From the NCBI GenBank assembly GCA_903839205.1, contig CAIMBM010000049.1:1-38486 (forward strand): DNA of 38,486 nucleotides, written 5' to 3'. The position numbers and the translations under genes are program-made. The notes below the pieces were generated by a model that saw only the letters and a list, made by a program, of their open reading frames with translations, was not told where the DNA came from and ran no database searches. The stretch comes from an uncultured Holophagaceae bacterium (GTDB lineage: Bacteria > Acidobacteriota > Holophagae > Holophagales > Holophagaceae). This document shows positions 1 to 7,845 of the stretch, piece by piece (the stretch's first letter is position 1; every line of letters begins with the position of its first letter).

Positions 1-69
1 ATCGTATAGCGGTCAGTACACCGCCCTCTCACGGCGGGAACAGGGGTTCGATTCCCCTTGGGACTACCA
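1..69 (+). tRNA. tRNA-Glu (CTC), 5' end cut by window
   Basis: The anticodon stem is CCGCC (21-25) paired with GGCGG (33-37), around a 7-nt loop whose central triplet at 28-30 is CTC, reading Glu codon GAG. The T arm is AGGGG (42-46)/CCCCT (54-58) around TTCGATT. The 3' acceptor strand TGGGACT (59-65), discriminator A66 and encoded CCA (67-69) are present. About six bases of the 5' acceptor strand lie outside the window. The gene is followed immediately by a strong hairpin. Confidence 0.95.
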
Positions 70-72
70 GCA

Positions 73-105
73 AACACCCTAGAGAAATCTAGGGTGTTCT
101 TGTAT
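73..105 (+). terminator. Rho-independent terminator after tRNA-Glu
   Basis: There is a perfect 11-bp inverted repeat, AACACCCTAGA (73-83) and TCTAGGGTGTT (88-98), closed by a GAAA tetraloop and followed by a T-rich tract (TCTTGTATTT). It begins 3 nt after the tRNA CCA, so it should end the tRNA transcript. Confidence 0.85.
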
Positions 106-135
106 TTAAGCGAGAATGCGAAGAACCGAAAAACC

Positions 136-157
136 CCCATCTTGCACCCATCTTGCA
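136..157. repeat. 11-bp tandem repeat, possible recombinase arm site
   Basis: CCCATCTTGCA occurs as two perfect head-to-tail copies (136-146, 147-157), 67 nt after the tRNA-Glu 3' end. Short tandem repeats close to a tRNA 3' end are a known feature of arm sites for tRNA-targeting tyrosine recombinases. No integrase gene is visible here, so the role is inferred. Confidence 0.35.
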
Positions 158-497
158 TGAATGTCCCTAGCCCGAGGTGTTCCAACCTGAACTGCGGTGA
201 ACGGGAACTACGGGTGGTCACTGGCCCCTTGATATGGAGGCGACTACCCCAAGGGCCATGGCGGGGCCCTTCGCCTTCTGACTGATAGGGCCATCTGTGA
301 GGACTCGGCCCCGCCATAGCTCTGCCTTGGGCCTGTGGGCCCTTGGCACTTCCCGCACAAGGAAGGTGGTCACCTATGGTCCTCAGCCTGGAGATGGTCT
401 ATCTGGTGACGCACCGGGATCGGTCGTCTCAGGAGTAGCCCCAGGTATTTTCTCAGAAATCGGGGGGTGGACTCGTATCTTAACCAGGAGGCACGAT

Positions 498-581
498 ATG
501 GCGCGAAAGGCCGCAGTCACTGCATCTATAGCACCCACCACACCCGGAAAAAGGCCACTACTCATCCTGCTCTCGCACTGA
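498..581 (+). CDS. 27-residue ORF with strong RBS, possible gene remnant
   Basis: An AGGAGG at 486-491 lies 6 nt before the ATG at 498, which is the best ribosome binding site in the first kilobase. The frame encodes a short basic peptide beginning MARKAAVTAS and stops at 579-581. It could be a genuine small peptide or the N-terminal stub of a gene whose remainder has decayed or been lost with an excised element. No family is recognised. Confidence 0.2.
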   Translation: MARKAAVTASIAPTTPGKRPLLILLSH

Positions 582-711
582 GGGTAGAGGAAGCAGCCGA
601 GGTCAATTCAGATGTGGTGCCCGAACTCCCACCGGGAGAAGGGACTGACTCCGAGCGGAGTTCCAAAAGCCTCCATAACTTCGTGAGGTATCACACCCCC
701 CCAGACCTTCT

Positions 712-936
712 ATGAGTTCCCCGCAAACCTGCCCCATGGACAGAAGCTGGTACACGCTCCTGACCAACCAGGAAAGTCGCGGATGGGATCTGTCAACCAC
801 GCCGCTGGAGGTCATCGAGTCCCACTTCCAGCAACTCGGTTTGCACTGGCGCTGGGAAGACCACTCTTCCCGCAAATCCATTCGGCTACTTTTCGGGGAG
901 GAGGTCAAGAGGACTAGGCGTGCAAGTGAGTCATAG
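712..936 (+). CDS. Doubtful 74-residue hypothetical protein
   Basis: The frame has no good ribosome binding site, since C-rich DNA precedes the ATG. The peptide has a plausible soluble composition, with a tryptophan-rich stretch HWRWEDHSSRKSIRLLF. A similar-sized open frame exists on the opposite strand, so coding is uncertain. It may be a decayed fragment. No family is recognised. Confidence 0.15.
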   Translation: MSSPQTCPMDRSWYTLLTNQESRGWDLSTTPLEVIESHFQQLGLHWRWEDHSSRKSIRLLFGEEVKRTRRASES

Positions 937-962
937 TGCCTGTTTTCTAGTGTCTGCAGGAA

Positions 963-991
963 TTGAGCAACTTTGTGGCGATTTGTTTACT
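963..991 (+). promoter_or_regulatory. Possible sigma-70-type promoter for the repeat protein
   Basis: TTGAGC (963-968) and TTTACT (986-991) are separated by 17 nt. Each matches four of six consensus bases. The element lies 66 nt before the preferred start of the HGPTTGG-repeat gene, in locally AT-richer DNA. This is pattern matching only. Confidence 0.25.
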
Positions 992-1056
992 GGTTCCCAT
1001 GACTAGGCCATGGTGAAATGTCAGCCATTCCAATTCCACATACATCAGGAGTCATG

Positions 1057-1965
1057 ATGAATTTTCAACTTCTCAGAAGTTTCAAAAGGAATAGCTATAC
1101 AGCATTAATGATTGCTGTATTTAGTGGTGCTGGTGGCTTAGCCAGCGCGGCCAATAATAATAACAAGACCCCCTCGAAGGTCGTGGCCAAGCCACCTCCC
1201 GAGTCCGTCAGCGAGGCAACGCAAGGAGCCACGAGCAAAGGCACAGCCCCCCATGGACCCACCTCCGGTGGCACCACCCACGGAACCTCGGTCTACGATT
1301 CACCTACCCATGGAACCTCAGTCTACGATTCACCTACCCACGGACCCACGACCGGCGGCACAGCAACCCATGGACCCACCTCCGGTGGCACAACCACCCA
1401 CGGACCCACGACTGGCGGTGCGGCCACTTCCGCGACCGGCGGCGTGAAACACGGACCCACGACTGGCGGCGCGACCACTCCCACGACCAGCAGCACAGCC
1501 ACCCATGGACCTACCACCGGCGGCACAGCAACCCACGGACCCACGACCGGCGGCACCACCCACGGACCCACGACTGGCGGCACAGCAACTCATGGACCCA
1601 CGACTGGCGGCGCGACCACGCCCTCGACCGGCGGCGTAAAGCATGGACCCACAACTGGCGGCGCGACCACTCCCACGACCAGCAGCACAGCCACCCATGG
1701 ACCTACCACCGGCGGCACAACCAGTCACGGACCCACGACCGGCGGCACAACCATCCACGGACCCACGACTGGCGGCGCGACCAACTCCACGACCGGCACC
1801 ACCACCACCCACGGCCCCACGACCGGCGGCACGACCAGTCACGGACCCACGGCCAAGGGACCCACAGCCAAGGGTTCAGCCAACCCCCCTGGACCTACCA
1901 CTGGGGGCACGGCCAGTCACGGACCCAAGAGCATCGGCAAAGGGAGCGAGGCTCCCAAAAGCTGA
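1057..1965 (+). CDS. Secreted HGPTTGG-repeat low-complexity protein
   Basis: The preferred start is the ATG at 1057, because AGGAG at 1047-1051 lies 5 nt upstream; in-frame starts at 1018 and 1054 are less well placed. The 302-residue product begins with a basic, then hydrophobic signal peptide ending near GLASA. An Asn/Lys linker follows, then a domain made almost wholly of Thr, Gly, Pro, Ser, Ala and His. About twelve copies of HGPTTGG and two of HGPTSGG are spaced by Thr/Ala-rich linkers, and a HGTSVYDSPT unit is doubled near the start. There are no cysteines or catalytic motifs in the repeat part. Such composition fits an extended, perhaps glycosylated, surface or matrix protein. Regular histidines could bind metal. 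No known family is recognised and the function is unknown. Confidence 0.75.
   Translation: MNFQLLRSFKRNSYTALMIAVFSGAGGLASAANNNNKTPSKVVAKPPPESVSEATQGATSKGTAPHGPTSGGTTHGTSVYDSPTHGTSVYDSPTHGPTTGGTATHGPTSGGTTTHGPTTGGAATSATGGVKHGPTTGGATTPTTSSTATHGPTTGGTATHGPTTGGTTHGPTTGGTATHGPTTGGATTPSTGGVKHGPTTGGATTPTTSSTATHGPTTGGTTSHGPTTGGTTIHGPTTGGATNSTTGTTTTHGPTTGGTTSHGPTAKGPTAKGSANPPGPTTGGTASHGPKSIGKGSEAPKS
1462..1527 (+). repeat. 66-bp exact repeat inside the HGPTTGG gene, copy 1
   Basis: This segment is identical to 1654-1719, 192 nt (64 codons) downstream and in the same frame. It suggests a recent in-frame internal duplication of the repeat array. Confidence 0.9.
1654..1719 (+). repeat. 66-bp exact repeat inside the HGPTTGG gene, copy 2
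   Basis: This is the second exact copy of the segment at 1462-1527. The flanking sequence is similar but diverged, so the duplicated block is probably longer than the identical core. Confidence 0.9.
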
Positions 1966-2008
1966 CCGGCCCCACCTGCTCCAGCGCGCTGAACGAAGCC
2001 ACAGCCGC

Positions 2009-2034
2009 CTGAGGCGCCCGCCCTGGCGCCTCAG
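2009..2034. terminator. Hairpin between convergent genes
   Basis: CTGAGGCGCC (2009-2018) and GGCGCCTCAG (2025-2034) form a perfect 10-bp stem with a 6-nt loop. It sits between the convergent repeat-protein and OmpA-like genes. There is no clear T-run on either side, so it may act as a bidirectional terminator or only as an mRNA-protecting hairpin. Confidence 0.6.
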
Positions 2035-2067
2035 CGAGTGGACATTCGGATCAACCGGGGATGACCT

Positions 2068-2982
2068 TTACTGCTTGACCAGTTCGACCCGGCGGTTGAG
2101 GGCGCGCCCGCTCTCGGACTCGTTGGCCGACACAGGCGCATAGGGGCCGGCACCATAGGCCTGGAGTCGTTCCGCAGCCACCCTGTACTGCTCCGTGAGG
2201 GCATTCACGACCGCCATGGCGCGGCGCCGGGAGAGTTCTAGGTTGGCCCCGGCGCTGCCGACATTGTCCGTATGGCCCACCACGTAGAGCCTAAGCCTTG
2301 GGTTCGTCTGCAGCAGCTTCGAGACCTCCAGCAGGGCCGCCGCGGACTCGGCCCTGACCTCGGCCCTGGCCGTGTCGAAGGTGATGCCGTAGACCGCCAC
2401 GTGTCCCGCCTTGCCGAGGTCACCCTTCAGGGCGGCCGCATCGACGGTCACCAGGCCGCCTTCCATGGGACTGGTCTCGATCAGGTCGAGGTTCGTGGTA
2501 TCCGGCGCCACATGGAGGCTCACGTAGAGATCCCCTTCCGGCCGGGCCAACTTGCCCGAGAACTGATAGTGGCCTGCCCCGTACCAGAGATCCGCCCAGT
2601 CCTCCGTCATATGGAACCGGGCCACGCCGCAGGCGTCTCCGCTGCAGGAGAACACCACCTCGAACCCGGCCCGCTTCAGGGCGCCTTCATAGTTGCGGTA
2701 GATCTCCAGGGAGGAGCGTCCCTTGGGGTTGGTGTACTCGATGCGAGTGATCCGGCCTTCCAGGTGCAGGCTCTTGGGTGCGCCCTTGGCGGTGACGGCG
2801 CCGACGGGAAAGGCGAACGCATCGAACTCCTTCGAGACGTAGCGGCCGATGACCGAGCCCGGGTAGCGCGAAACCAGGGGGGAGTCCTGGCTACCCGCCA
2901 GGTCCCTGGACTGTGCGGCAACCGGCAGGGTGACGATCTGAAACAGGAGGATGGAGACGGCTGCAATCCGCTTGAAGGTCAT
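2068..2982 (-). CDS. OmpA-family outer-membrane/peptidoglycan-associated protein
   Basis: The 304-residue product has a signal peptide ending near LPVAAQ. Its middle domain (about residues 30-190) resembles the DUF4892-type N-terminal region found in some OmpA-like proteins. The C-terminal 110 residues are a clear OmpA_C peptidoglycan-binding domain, with VVGHTDNVGSAGANLELSRR, a GAGPYAPVSANES segment and the closing NRRVELV. It should sit in the periplasm or outer membrane and bind peptidoglycan non-covalently. A GAGG lies 5 nt before the ATG. The gene is monocistronic and convergent with the repeat-protein gene across a hairpin. The OmpA_C assignment is secure; the N-terminal assignment is tentative. 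Confidence 0.88.
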   Translation of the reverse strand: MTFKRIAAVSILLFQIVTLPVAAQSRDLAGSQDSPLVSRYPGSVIGRYVSKEFDAFAFPVGAVTAKGAPKSLHLEGRITRIEYTNPKGRSSLEIYRNYEGALKRAGFEVVFSCSGDACGVARFHMTEDWADLWYGAGHYQFSGKLARPEGDLYVSLHVAPDTTNLDLIETSPMEGGLVTVDAAALKGDLGKAGHVAVYGITFDTARAEVRAESAAALLEVSKLLQTNPRLRLYVVGHTDNVGSAGANLELSRRRAMAVVNALTEQYRVAAERLQAYGAGPYAPVSANESESGRALNRRVELVKQ

Positions 2983-3112
2983 TGGGTCCTCTGGGAAAGG
3001 GTAGCTTTCGAGGCCTGAACGGCCAGGAATGATGAACCCGAATTGATTCTGCCCTAGGCATCAGCAGCAATTTCTAAGCATTCAGGAGGCCACGACCTGG
3101 ATCCGAGTTAGC

Positions 3113-4882
3113 CTACCGGCGGCTCACGGTGCCGACAGCCATGTTGGTCACCCACATCTTGGTCCCGTCGAAGGCGATGCCATAAGGGCCGCCCCCACCA
3201 GTGATATTGGCAACGAAGCTTCCGTCCGCTGGGCTCAGTTTCCATATCGAGTTGTCACCCGTATCGGCGACCCAGATACTGGTGCCATCGAACGCAATCC
3301 CCTGGGGGGTGTTCCCGACGGCGAAGGTACCGACCACATACCCGTTGCCCAACTCCGTCACGTTGTTGGAGCCTTGGTTGGCGACCCAGACATGGACCCC
3401 ATCGGAGGCGAGGGCGATGGGATTGGTCCCCACCGGACCGGTATGGATAACGCTCCCGTTGAGCGGGGATAGCGTGGTCACGGTGCCATCCGCGAAGTTG
3501 GCGGTATAGATGTAGTTCCCATCGAAGGTGATGCCGATGGGCTGGTTGCCGACCTTGTAGTGGCCCACGATGACCCCGGTGCTCGCGTTCAGCTTGGTCA
3601 CGTAGCCGGTGCTCTGGTGGGCCACCCACATGTTGGCCCCATCGAAAACGATGCCCTCGGGACCGGGGTCCACTGCATAGGTGCTCACCACCGTGCCGGT
3701 GGCGGGATCCAGCTTGACCACATAACCGGGGGTGAGCGTGGCCCAGATGTAGATGCCATCGAAGCTGAGGTAATTGGGATTGGCTGCAACACCATAGGTG
3801 CCCTGCACCACCCCGGTGCTGGCGTTGATCTTGGTCACGCTGCTGTTATTACTATTCGCCACCCACATGTTGGTCCCATCGAAGGCCATGCCTATGGGTT
3901 GGAGTCCTCCGACCGTGATGTCCGGAAAGGCCATGTTGGCCTGGGCCCAGCCCAGGGTGGCCAGCCGCAGAGGGTTGTTGGCGACGCTTGCGGCTCCCTG
4001 TGCACCGGTGGGTCCAGTGGATCCAGTCGGTCCAGCAGGTCCCTGAGATCCCGTGGCACCGGTCAGGCCGGGAAGCCCTTGGAGTCCTATTGCACCTTGG
4101 GCACCCGTCGGCCCTGTGGCTCCTGTCGGGCCTGCCACACCTTGTGGACCAATGGCACCCGTCGGCCCAGTGGCCCCTGCTGGCCCCTGGGGACCGGTGG
4201 CGCCTGTGGCTCCCGTGAGCCCTGTGGCTCCTGTGGGACCTGCCACACCCTGAACTCCCGTGGCCCCTGCTGGCCCCTGCGGACCGGTGGCGCCTGTGGC
4301 TCCCGTGGCACCCACCGTGCCGCCCACGGTTCCTGCAATCCACTTGGTTCCATTGAACACCAGGGCCTGACCCGTGGTGGGCGCCGTCGTGGTCAGGTCG
4401 AGAGGAAGGCCCTGGAGGTTCATCAACAGGGTCTGGTTCTGGGTGCCTGAGAGATCGCCGCCGAAGGACCCCAGCAGATACCAGGCACTCTGGGCCTGGA
4501 AGGCGGGGACGATCGACACGTCCGGGGACAGGACCTGGCCGGATACGGTGATGTGGAGCGTCAGGCCACTCAAGCCCAGAACCGAAGCCGGTATGGGCGT
4601 CATGCCATCGGACCCGAGGACGGTGGAGTAGAGGCCGTCCGTGACCGCGAGGGACTGGGCACCTGAATTCCACTGCTCTGTGCCAGTGCTGTCCAGGATG
4701 GAGAAGGTGAATGGGAAGCTGCCGTTGGCGGCCACCCCGCTTTGCAGGAGGCGCCCCTGGTAGGCGAGGCTTGGCAGGGGCGCCGCGGTGGTCGCGGTTC
4801 CGGCCGCGTGGGCCGGCGGCGCCAGCGGGCCGAGGGAGGCGATCAGCAGGGCCAGGGTGGGAGAAAGGAAGGCGTGTCGCAT
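3113..4882 (-). CDS. Secreted collagen-like / seven-blade beta-propeller protein
   Basis: The 589-residue product starts with a signal peptide ending near AHAA. Residues ~35-185 form a domain beginning [11 protein letters not shown], of the kind seen before collagen repeats in some bacterial surface and fibre proteins. Residues 191-298 are 36 uninterrupted Gly-X-Y triplets rich in GAT, GPT and GPQ. Residues ~300-589 hold seven repeats centred on FDG-x-x-MWVAN followed by VTK-x-N-x-x-x-G, typical of YVTN/NHL-type propellers and consistent with one seven-bladed propeller. The collagen part suggests a trimeric stalk presenting three propellers; this is inference. There are no catalytic motifs. 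It lies 36 nt downstream of a lipoprotein gene on the same strand, so the two may be cotranscribed. Confidence 0.85.
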   Translation of the reverse strand: MRHAFLSPTLALLIASLGPLAPPAHAAGTATTAAPLPSLAYQGRLLQSGVAANGSFPFTFSILDSTGTEQWNSGAQSLAVTDGLYSTVLGSDGMTPIPASVLGLSGLTLHITVSGQVLSPDVSIVPAFQAQSAWYLLGSFGGDLSGTQNQTLLMNLQGLPLDLTTTAPTTGQALVFNGTKWIAGTVGGTVGATGATGATGPQGPAGATGVQGVAGPTGATGLTGATGATGPQGPAGATGPTGAIGPQGVAGPTGATGPTGAQGAIGLQGLPGLTGATGSQGPAGPTGSTGPTGAQGAASVANNPLRLATLGWAQANMAFPDITVGGLQPIGMAFDGTNMWVANSNNSSVTKINASTGVVQGTYGVAANPNYLSFDGIYIWATLTPGYVVKLDPATGTVVSTYAVDPGPEGIVFDGANMWVAHQSTGYVTKLNASTGVIVGHYKVGNQPIGITFDGNYIYTANFADGTVTTLSPLNGSVIHTGPVGTNPIALASDGVHVWVANQGSNNVTELGNGYVVGTFAVGNTPQGIAFDGTSIWVADTGDNSIWKLSPADGSFVANITGGGGPYGIAFDGTKMWVTNMAVGTVSRR

Positions 4883-4918
4883 GAGGTCATCCCCTAGAGA
4901 GTTGGGTGTTCGGCGGGT

Positions 4919-5449
4919 TCAGTTGGGAACGGGAGGCAGGAAGTCGTTGCGCACCTGGAAGGAATTGGACGGGGATGAAGTTGTCGTGGCGGGGAGGGGT
5001 TCCCCCACCACAGGGCCATTAGAGAAGGTGCCTCCTGAGGTGGTCTGCTGGACGCCGGAAGCCTGGACCGATCTCGGCGTGATCACGGCCGCCCCAGTGG
5101 GTACCACGGTGACGCCTGCATCCTGGGTGACCGCGGACCCGGTGGCACTGGTCACCGTGAGGGTGTAGCTGGTGGTGGTGGAGGGGGAGACACTCACGGC
5201 TGTTCCGCTGGTGGCGGGGATGTTGCCCGGAGTGATGACGCCCGTGCCGTTGGCGAAAACGCCCGTCAGATGGGCGGTTCCTCCCGCTGTGATGGTCGAG
5301 GCATTGGCCACGAAACTGGCGATGGACGGGGCGGCAGGCGCGGCAGCGGCCGGACTCCCGCCGCCTCCTCCCCCGCCGCACTGAATTTGAAATCCCAACA
5401 AGCCAATGGCCACGCCAAGCGCGACATTGAACCCAGGCCCTTTAGCCAT
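4919..5449 (-). CDS. Putative lipoprotein with glycine linker and Ig-like domain
   Basis: The preferred start is the ATG at 5449, preceded by GGAGGG with 4-5 nt spacing; an upstream in-frame TTG at 5461 lies within the same leader and is less likely. The 176-residue product has a hydrophobic leader followed by Cys24 and seven glycines, then a Pro/Ala linker. About residues 45-120 resemble a bacterial Ig-like repeat (SIASFVANASTITAGGTAHL through SYTLTVTSATGSAVT). The C-terminal tail is low complexity. The residues before Cys24 do not match a classical lipobox, so lipidation is uncertain. It precedes the collagen-propeller gene by 36 nt and may be coexpressed with it. Its function is unknown. 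Confidence 0.7.
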   Translation of the reverse strand: MAKGPGFNVALGVAIGLLGFQIQCGGGGGGGSPAAAAPAAPSIASFVANASTITAGGTAHLTGVFANGTGVITPGNIPATSGTAVSVSPSTTTSYTLTVTSATGSAVTQDAGVTVVPTGAAVITPRSVQASGVQQTTSGGTFSNGPVVGEPLPATTTSSPSNSFQVRNDFLPPVPN

Positions 5450-5731
5450 AAGCCCTCCCAAGATTGGATGCAGAACCTACTTGTCCGACTGAATTTTGCG
5501 AACGCAATGGTTCAGTTGGAATTGAATGGAACGAAACACTGGAGGGTTTGGAACTAATGAGGGACTTTAAAGCTTAATTAAATTTGTAGCAACAATATTC
5601 ATCGTTTTTTTGTGCCCGTTATTCATGATATGCAAGGCTTTTTTCGTAAAAGATCATCCCTCCGCGTCCTGCTACGCCGTTTCTGCCCCGCAGAGAGGGG
5701 TTTCCTGGGTCTAGGAGCGGTCTCCTCGTAG

Positions 5732-5923
5732 TCAGCCACGGGGGTCATCCATTCGGCCCGACAGTACCTCCAGGGCCTCATGGACCTACTCGGTGAGTTC
5801 TTGGACCTAGGGCATCGCCACCCCGAGCCTCTGCTGAGCCACAGGTGGCACCGACAGGATCCGGGCCCGCATGCTCGACCACTTCATGACCCGCTCAGCT
5901 GCCTTGTCTTTGAGGACTGCCTG
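5732..5923 (-). pseudogene. Possible decayed coding fragment with in-frame stops
   Basis: Read on the minus strand, this frame gives protein-like text such as KDKAAERVMKWSSMRARIL and VHEALEVLSGRMDDPRG. It is broken by two in-frame TAG codons before a final TGA. The amphipathic, charged character looks like former coding sequence rather than chance translation. The family is not recognised, and this could still be coincidence. Confidence 0.25.
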
Positions 5924-5949
5924 AGGTAGGCGAGGACAGACACGGCTAA

Positions 5950-6276
5950 TCAGTTATCGGGGTTTGGAAGTTTGCAGTTGGTTCGCAGTGCGAACCAACT
6001 AGCAGGCAATTTAGAACACTGGGGTTTCACGGGCTGATGCTCGGTTGCCCGGGGGGGTATCTGTAGTACACCGAGTACCGCTGAACGATGTTCCTTCCTC
6101 CCGATCTGAAAGCCTGATCGACTGAGGTAGGCCGAGAAATCGTTCAAGCTGATTTGTCGATCGTCCCCCAGGCCATGGGAATCCAGAAAGCGCCACCAAA
6201 GCCGCTCGGTATGCACCCAGGGGGCTGGTTCCGAGCATTGGCCTTCTGGTTCCGGTTTACGCTCAAGCCAGTTCAC
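5950..6276 (-). CDS. Hypothetical protein, possibly a fragment
   Basis: The 108-residue frame from a GTG at 6276 reads like real protein over its first 70 residues, including ERLWWRFLDSHGLGDDRQIS and a charged RKEHRS segment. The open frame continues upstream of the GTG to about 6317 (PAGQRRGWEKLVDF), where a stop intervenes, so the N-terminus may have been lost. The last 35 residues look less natural. No good ribosome binding site or family is recognised. It lies beside another decayed fragment on the same strand, suggesting a relic of a transferred gene. Confidence 0.3.
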   Translation of the reverse strand: MNWLERKPEPEGQCSEPAPWVHTERLWWRFLDSHGLGDDRQISLNDFSAYLSRSGFQIGRKEHRSAVLGVLQIPPRATEHQPVKPQCSKLPASWFALRTNCKLPNPDN

Positions 6277-6476
6277 GAAATCGACCAGTTTCTCCCATCC
6301 TCGGCGCTGGCCTGCTGGCTATGTCCCTCATGCTTGCCCATGGGCTTGGTCGGTTCTATGGGGAGCTGTGAACTGAGGAATGGGGCCAGATTCGGTCCAA
6401 GAGACATTTTCAACCACCCACTTATTGGCCTTAGGGAGCCTGTCGATAAGGCACTCACCCACGACAGGAGGCTGAT

Positions 6477-7742
6477 GTGCGTTTGTGGACCCTTCCGATC
6501 ATCGTCTGCCTTTCTCTTCTGCCAGGGTGTGGCGGTGGAGGCGGCGGCGGTTCGAGCAGTCCTGTGGTCGCACCCACTGGCCTGACCTACTCGGTCAACC
6601 CAGCGGTCTACACCACCGGAGTAGCGGTCGCACCGAACGCCCCGAGTAGCAGCGGCGGTGCGGTCACCTCCTACGGTGTCAGTCCGAACCTACCCTCAGG
6701 CCTGAGCCTGGATCCAGGCACGGGTATCATCTCGGGAACCCCATCTGCCGTGACTGCCGCGGCAAGCTATACGGTCACGGCGACAAACTCGGCTGGTCAC
6801 ACGACCGTGGGGATCTCCATCACCGTCAATGCCGCAGTGGTCCCACCAGGTAACTGGACCATGTCAAACACCACTGTGGGCACCTCCCCTGTGGGGGTCT
6901 TATTTGACGGGACGAACATCTGGGTTGCCAATGAGAACAGCTGGAATATCTACAAAATTTCTGCCTCGACTGGTGCCGTTCTTCAAATTTATCCAGCTGG
7001 GCTCGGGGCACAGTATCTGGCTTACGACGACGTGAACAACTATGTATGGACTACAAACCCAGCCAGCAACAACGTAACAGCGATCAATGCCACCTCCGGC
7101 AATTTGGTCACCTACTCGTGTGGTAATGATCCTGACGGCATTGCGTTCGATGGCGCCAACATGTGGGTTGCAAATTATACCCCTGCAACAGTTACTAAGA
7201 TTCGAGCCTTAGACGGCAGAATCCAACAAACTGTTTCGGTTGGCACCGGTGGTGTAAGCAACCCGAGGCTTCTCGCCTATGACTATGTGGCCAATACTAT
7301 GTGGGTCACAGTGAATGGTGATAACAAAGTAGACAAGATTGACGTGAACACAGGGACCGTTCTGGGTCAGTACGCCGTCCCGGGATCCCCGTATGCCATA
7401 GCATTTGATGGGACCTGTATGTGGGTCACTCAAGCCTCAGCCAACACTGTCGTGAAGATCCGCACCAGCGATGGCGCCATTCTGGGGACTTATGGTGCAG
7501 GTGTTGGACCAAACGGTATTGCCTTTGATGGCACATACATTTGGATCACCGATCAGGTCTATACCGGAGCCCCTCCATTTCCCATGGATACCATCTGCAC
7601 AGTGACCCAGTTACTAGCTACTGACGGAAGTCTTGTAGGAACGCACCAGGTCGGAGAACGCCCTCAATGGGTCACTTCCGGCGGAGGCTATATTTGGGTT
7701 ACAAATGGTTCCGACAATACCGTTTCTCGCTGCACTTACTAG
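6477..7742 (+). CDS. Lipoprotein with Ig-like domain and beta-propeller
   Basis: Translation starts at a GTG at 6477, set by a perfect AGGAGG (6466-6471) 5 nt upstream. The 421-residue product has a signal peptide with lipobox LPGC (Cys18), followed by seven glycines. About residues 33-120 match a putative Ig-type (He_PIG) domain, with LPSGLSLDPGTGIISGTP as the diagnostic segment. Residues ~128-421 contain seven propeller blades of the FDG-x-x-MWVAN type, two of them longer variants (AYDDVNNYVWTTN, AYDYVANTMWVTV). The blades resemble those of the collagen-propeller protein at 3113-4882. It is probably outer-membrane anchored and used in binding or adhesion; no enzymatic motif is seen. The ligand is unknown. 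Confidence 0.85.
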   Translation: MRLWTLPIIVCLSLLPGCGGGGGGGSSSPVVAPTGLTYSVNPAVYTTGVAVAPNAPSSSGGAVTSYGVSPNLPSGLSLDPGTGIISGTPSAVTAAASYTVTATNSAGHTTVGISITVNAAVVPPGNWTMSNTTVGTSPVGVLFDGTNIWVANENSWNIYKISASTGAVLQIYPAGLGAQYLAYDDVNNYVWTTNPASNNVTAINATSGNLVTYSCGNDPDGIAFDGANMWVANYTPATVTKIRALDGRIQQTVSVGTGGVSNPRLLAYDYVANTMWVTVNGDNKVDKIDVNTGTVLGQYAVPGSPYAIAFDGTCMWVTQASANTVVKIRTSDGAILGTYGAGVGPNGIAFDGTYIWITDQVYTGAPPFPMDTICTVTQLLATDGSLVGTHQVGERPQWVTSGGGYIWVTNGSDNTVSRCTY

Positions 7743-7845
7743 GAATTGGTAGCTCAGATTATGCAGCCTGGGGAGAATCACACCCGCTGGACATGACGTT
7801 CCCCCCATGATTAGCCCGGTCTTTCAGTGGAACCTGGGTTGAATC

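Larger units (their letters stand above)
106..1017. other. Relic region downstream of tRNA-Glu, no confident gene
   Basis: About 900 nt contain no convincing full-length gene. An 11-bp unit CCCATCTTGCA is present twice in tandem at 136-146 and 147-157. A short frame with a strong ribosome binding site lies at 498-581, and a 74-codon frame without one lies at 712-936. Codon structure is weak on both strands. The position next to a tRNA 3' end suggests an old integration site with a decayed insert; this is inference. Confidence 0.4.
5450..6476. other. Long intergenic with AT-rich leader and decayed coding
   Basis: About 1 kb separates two outward-facing surface-protein genes. Positions ~5555-5655 are clearly AT-richer than the rest of the window and could hold the promoter of the minus-strand lipoprotein/collagen pair. 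Positions ~5700-6320 contain protein-like minus-strand frames broken by stops, listed separately. The final ~150 nt are the leader of the propeller lipoprotein. Confidence 0.5.

Noticed and set aside
1240..1960. Possible CRISPR array or non-coding tandem repeats
   Set aside because: The repeats are in frame, of variable spacing and part of a signal-peptide-bearing reading frame; there are no unique spacers of constant length.
3960..4330. Plus-strand proline-rich frames with [13 protein letters not shown] repeats
   Set aside because: They are the complement of the collagen triplets of the minus-strand gene.
7743..7845. Terminator between the propeller lipoprotein and the LytTR gene
   Set aside because: No inverted repeat of useful length with a T-run was found in this convergent gap.
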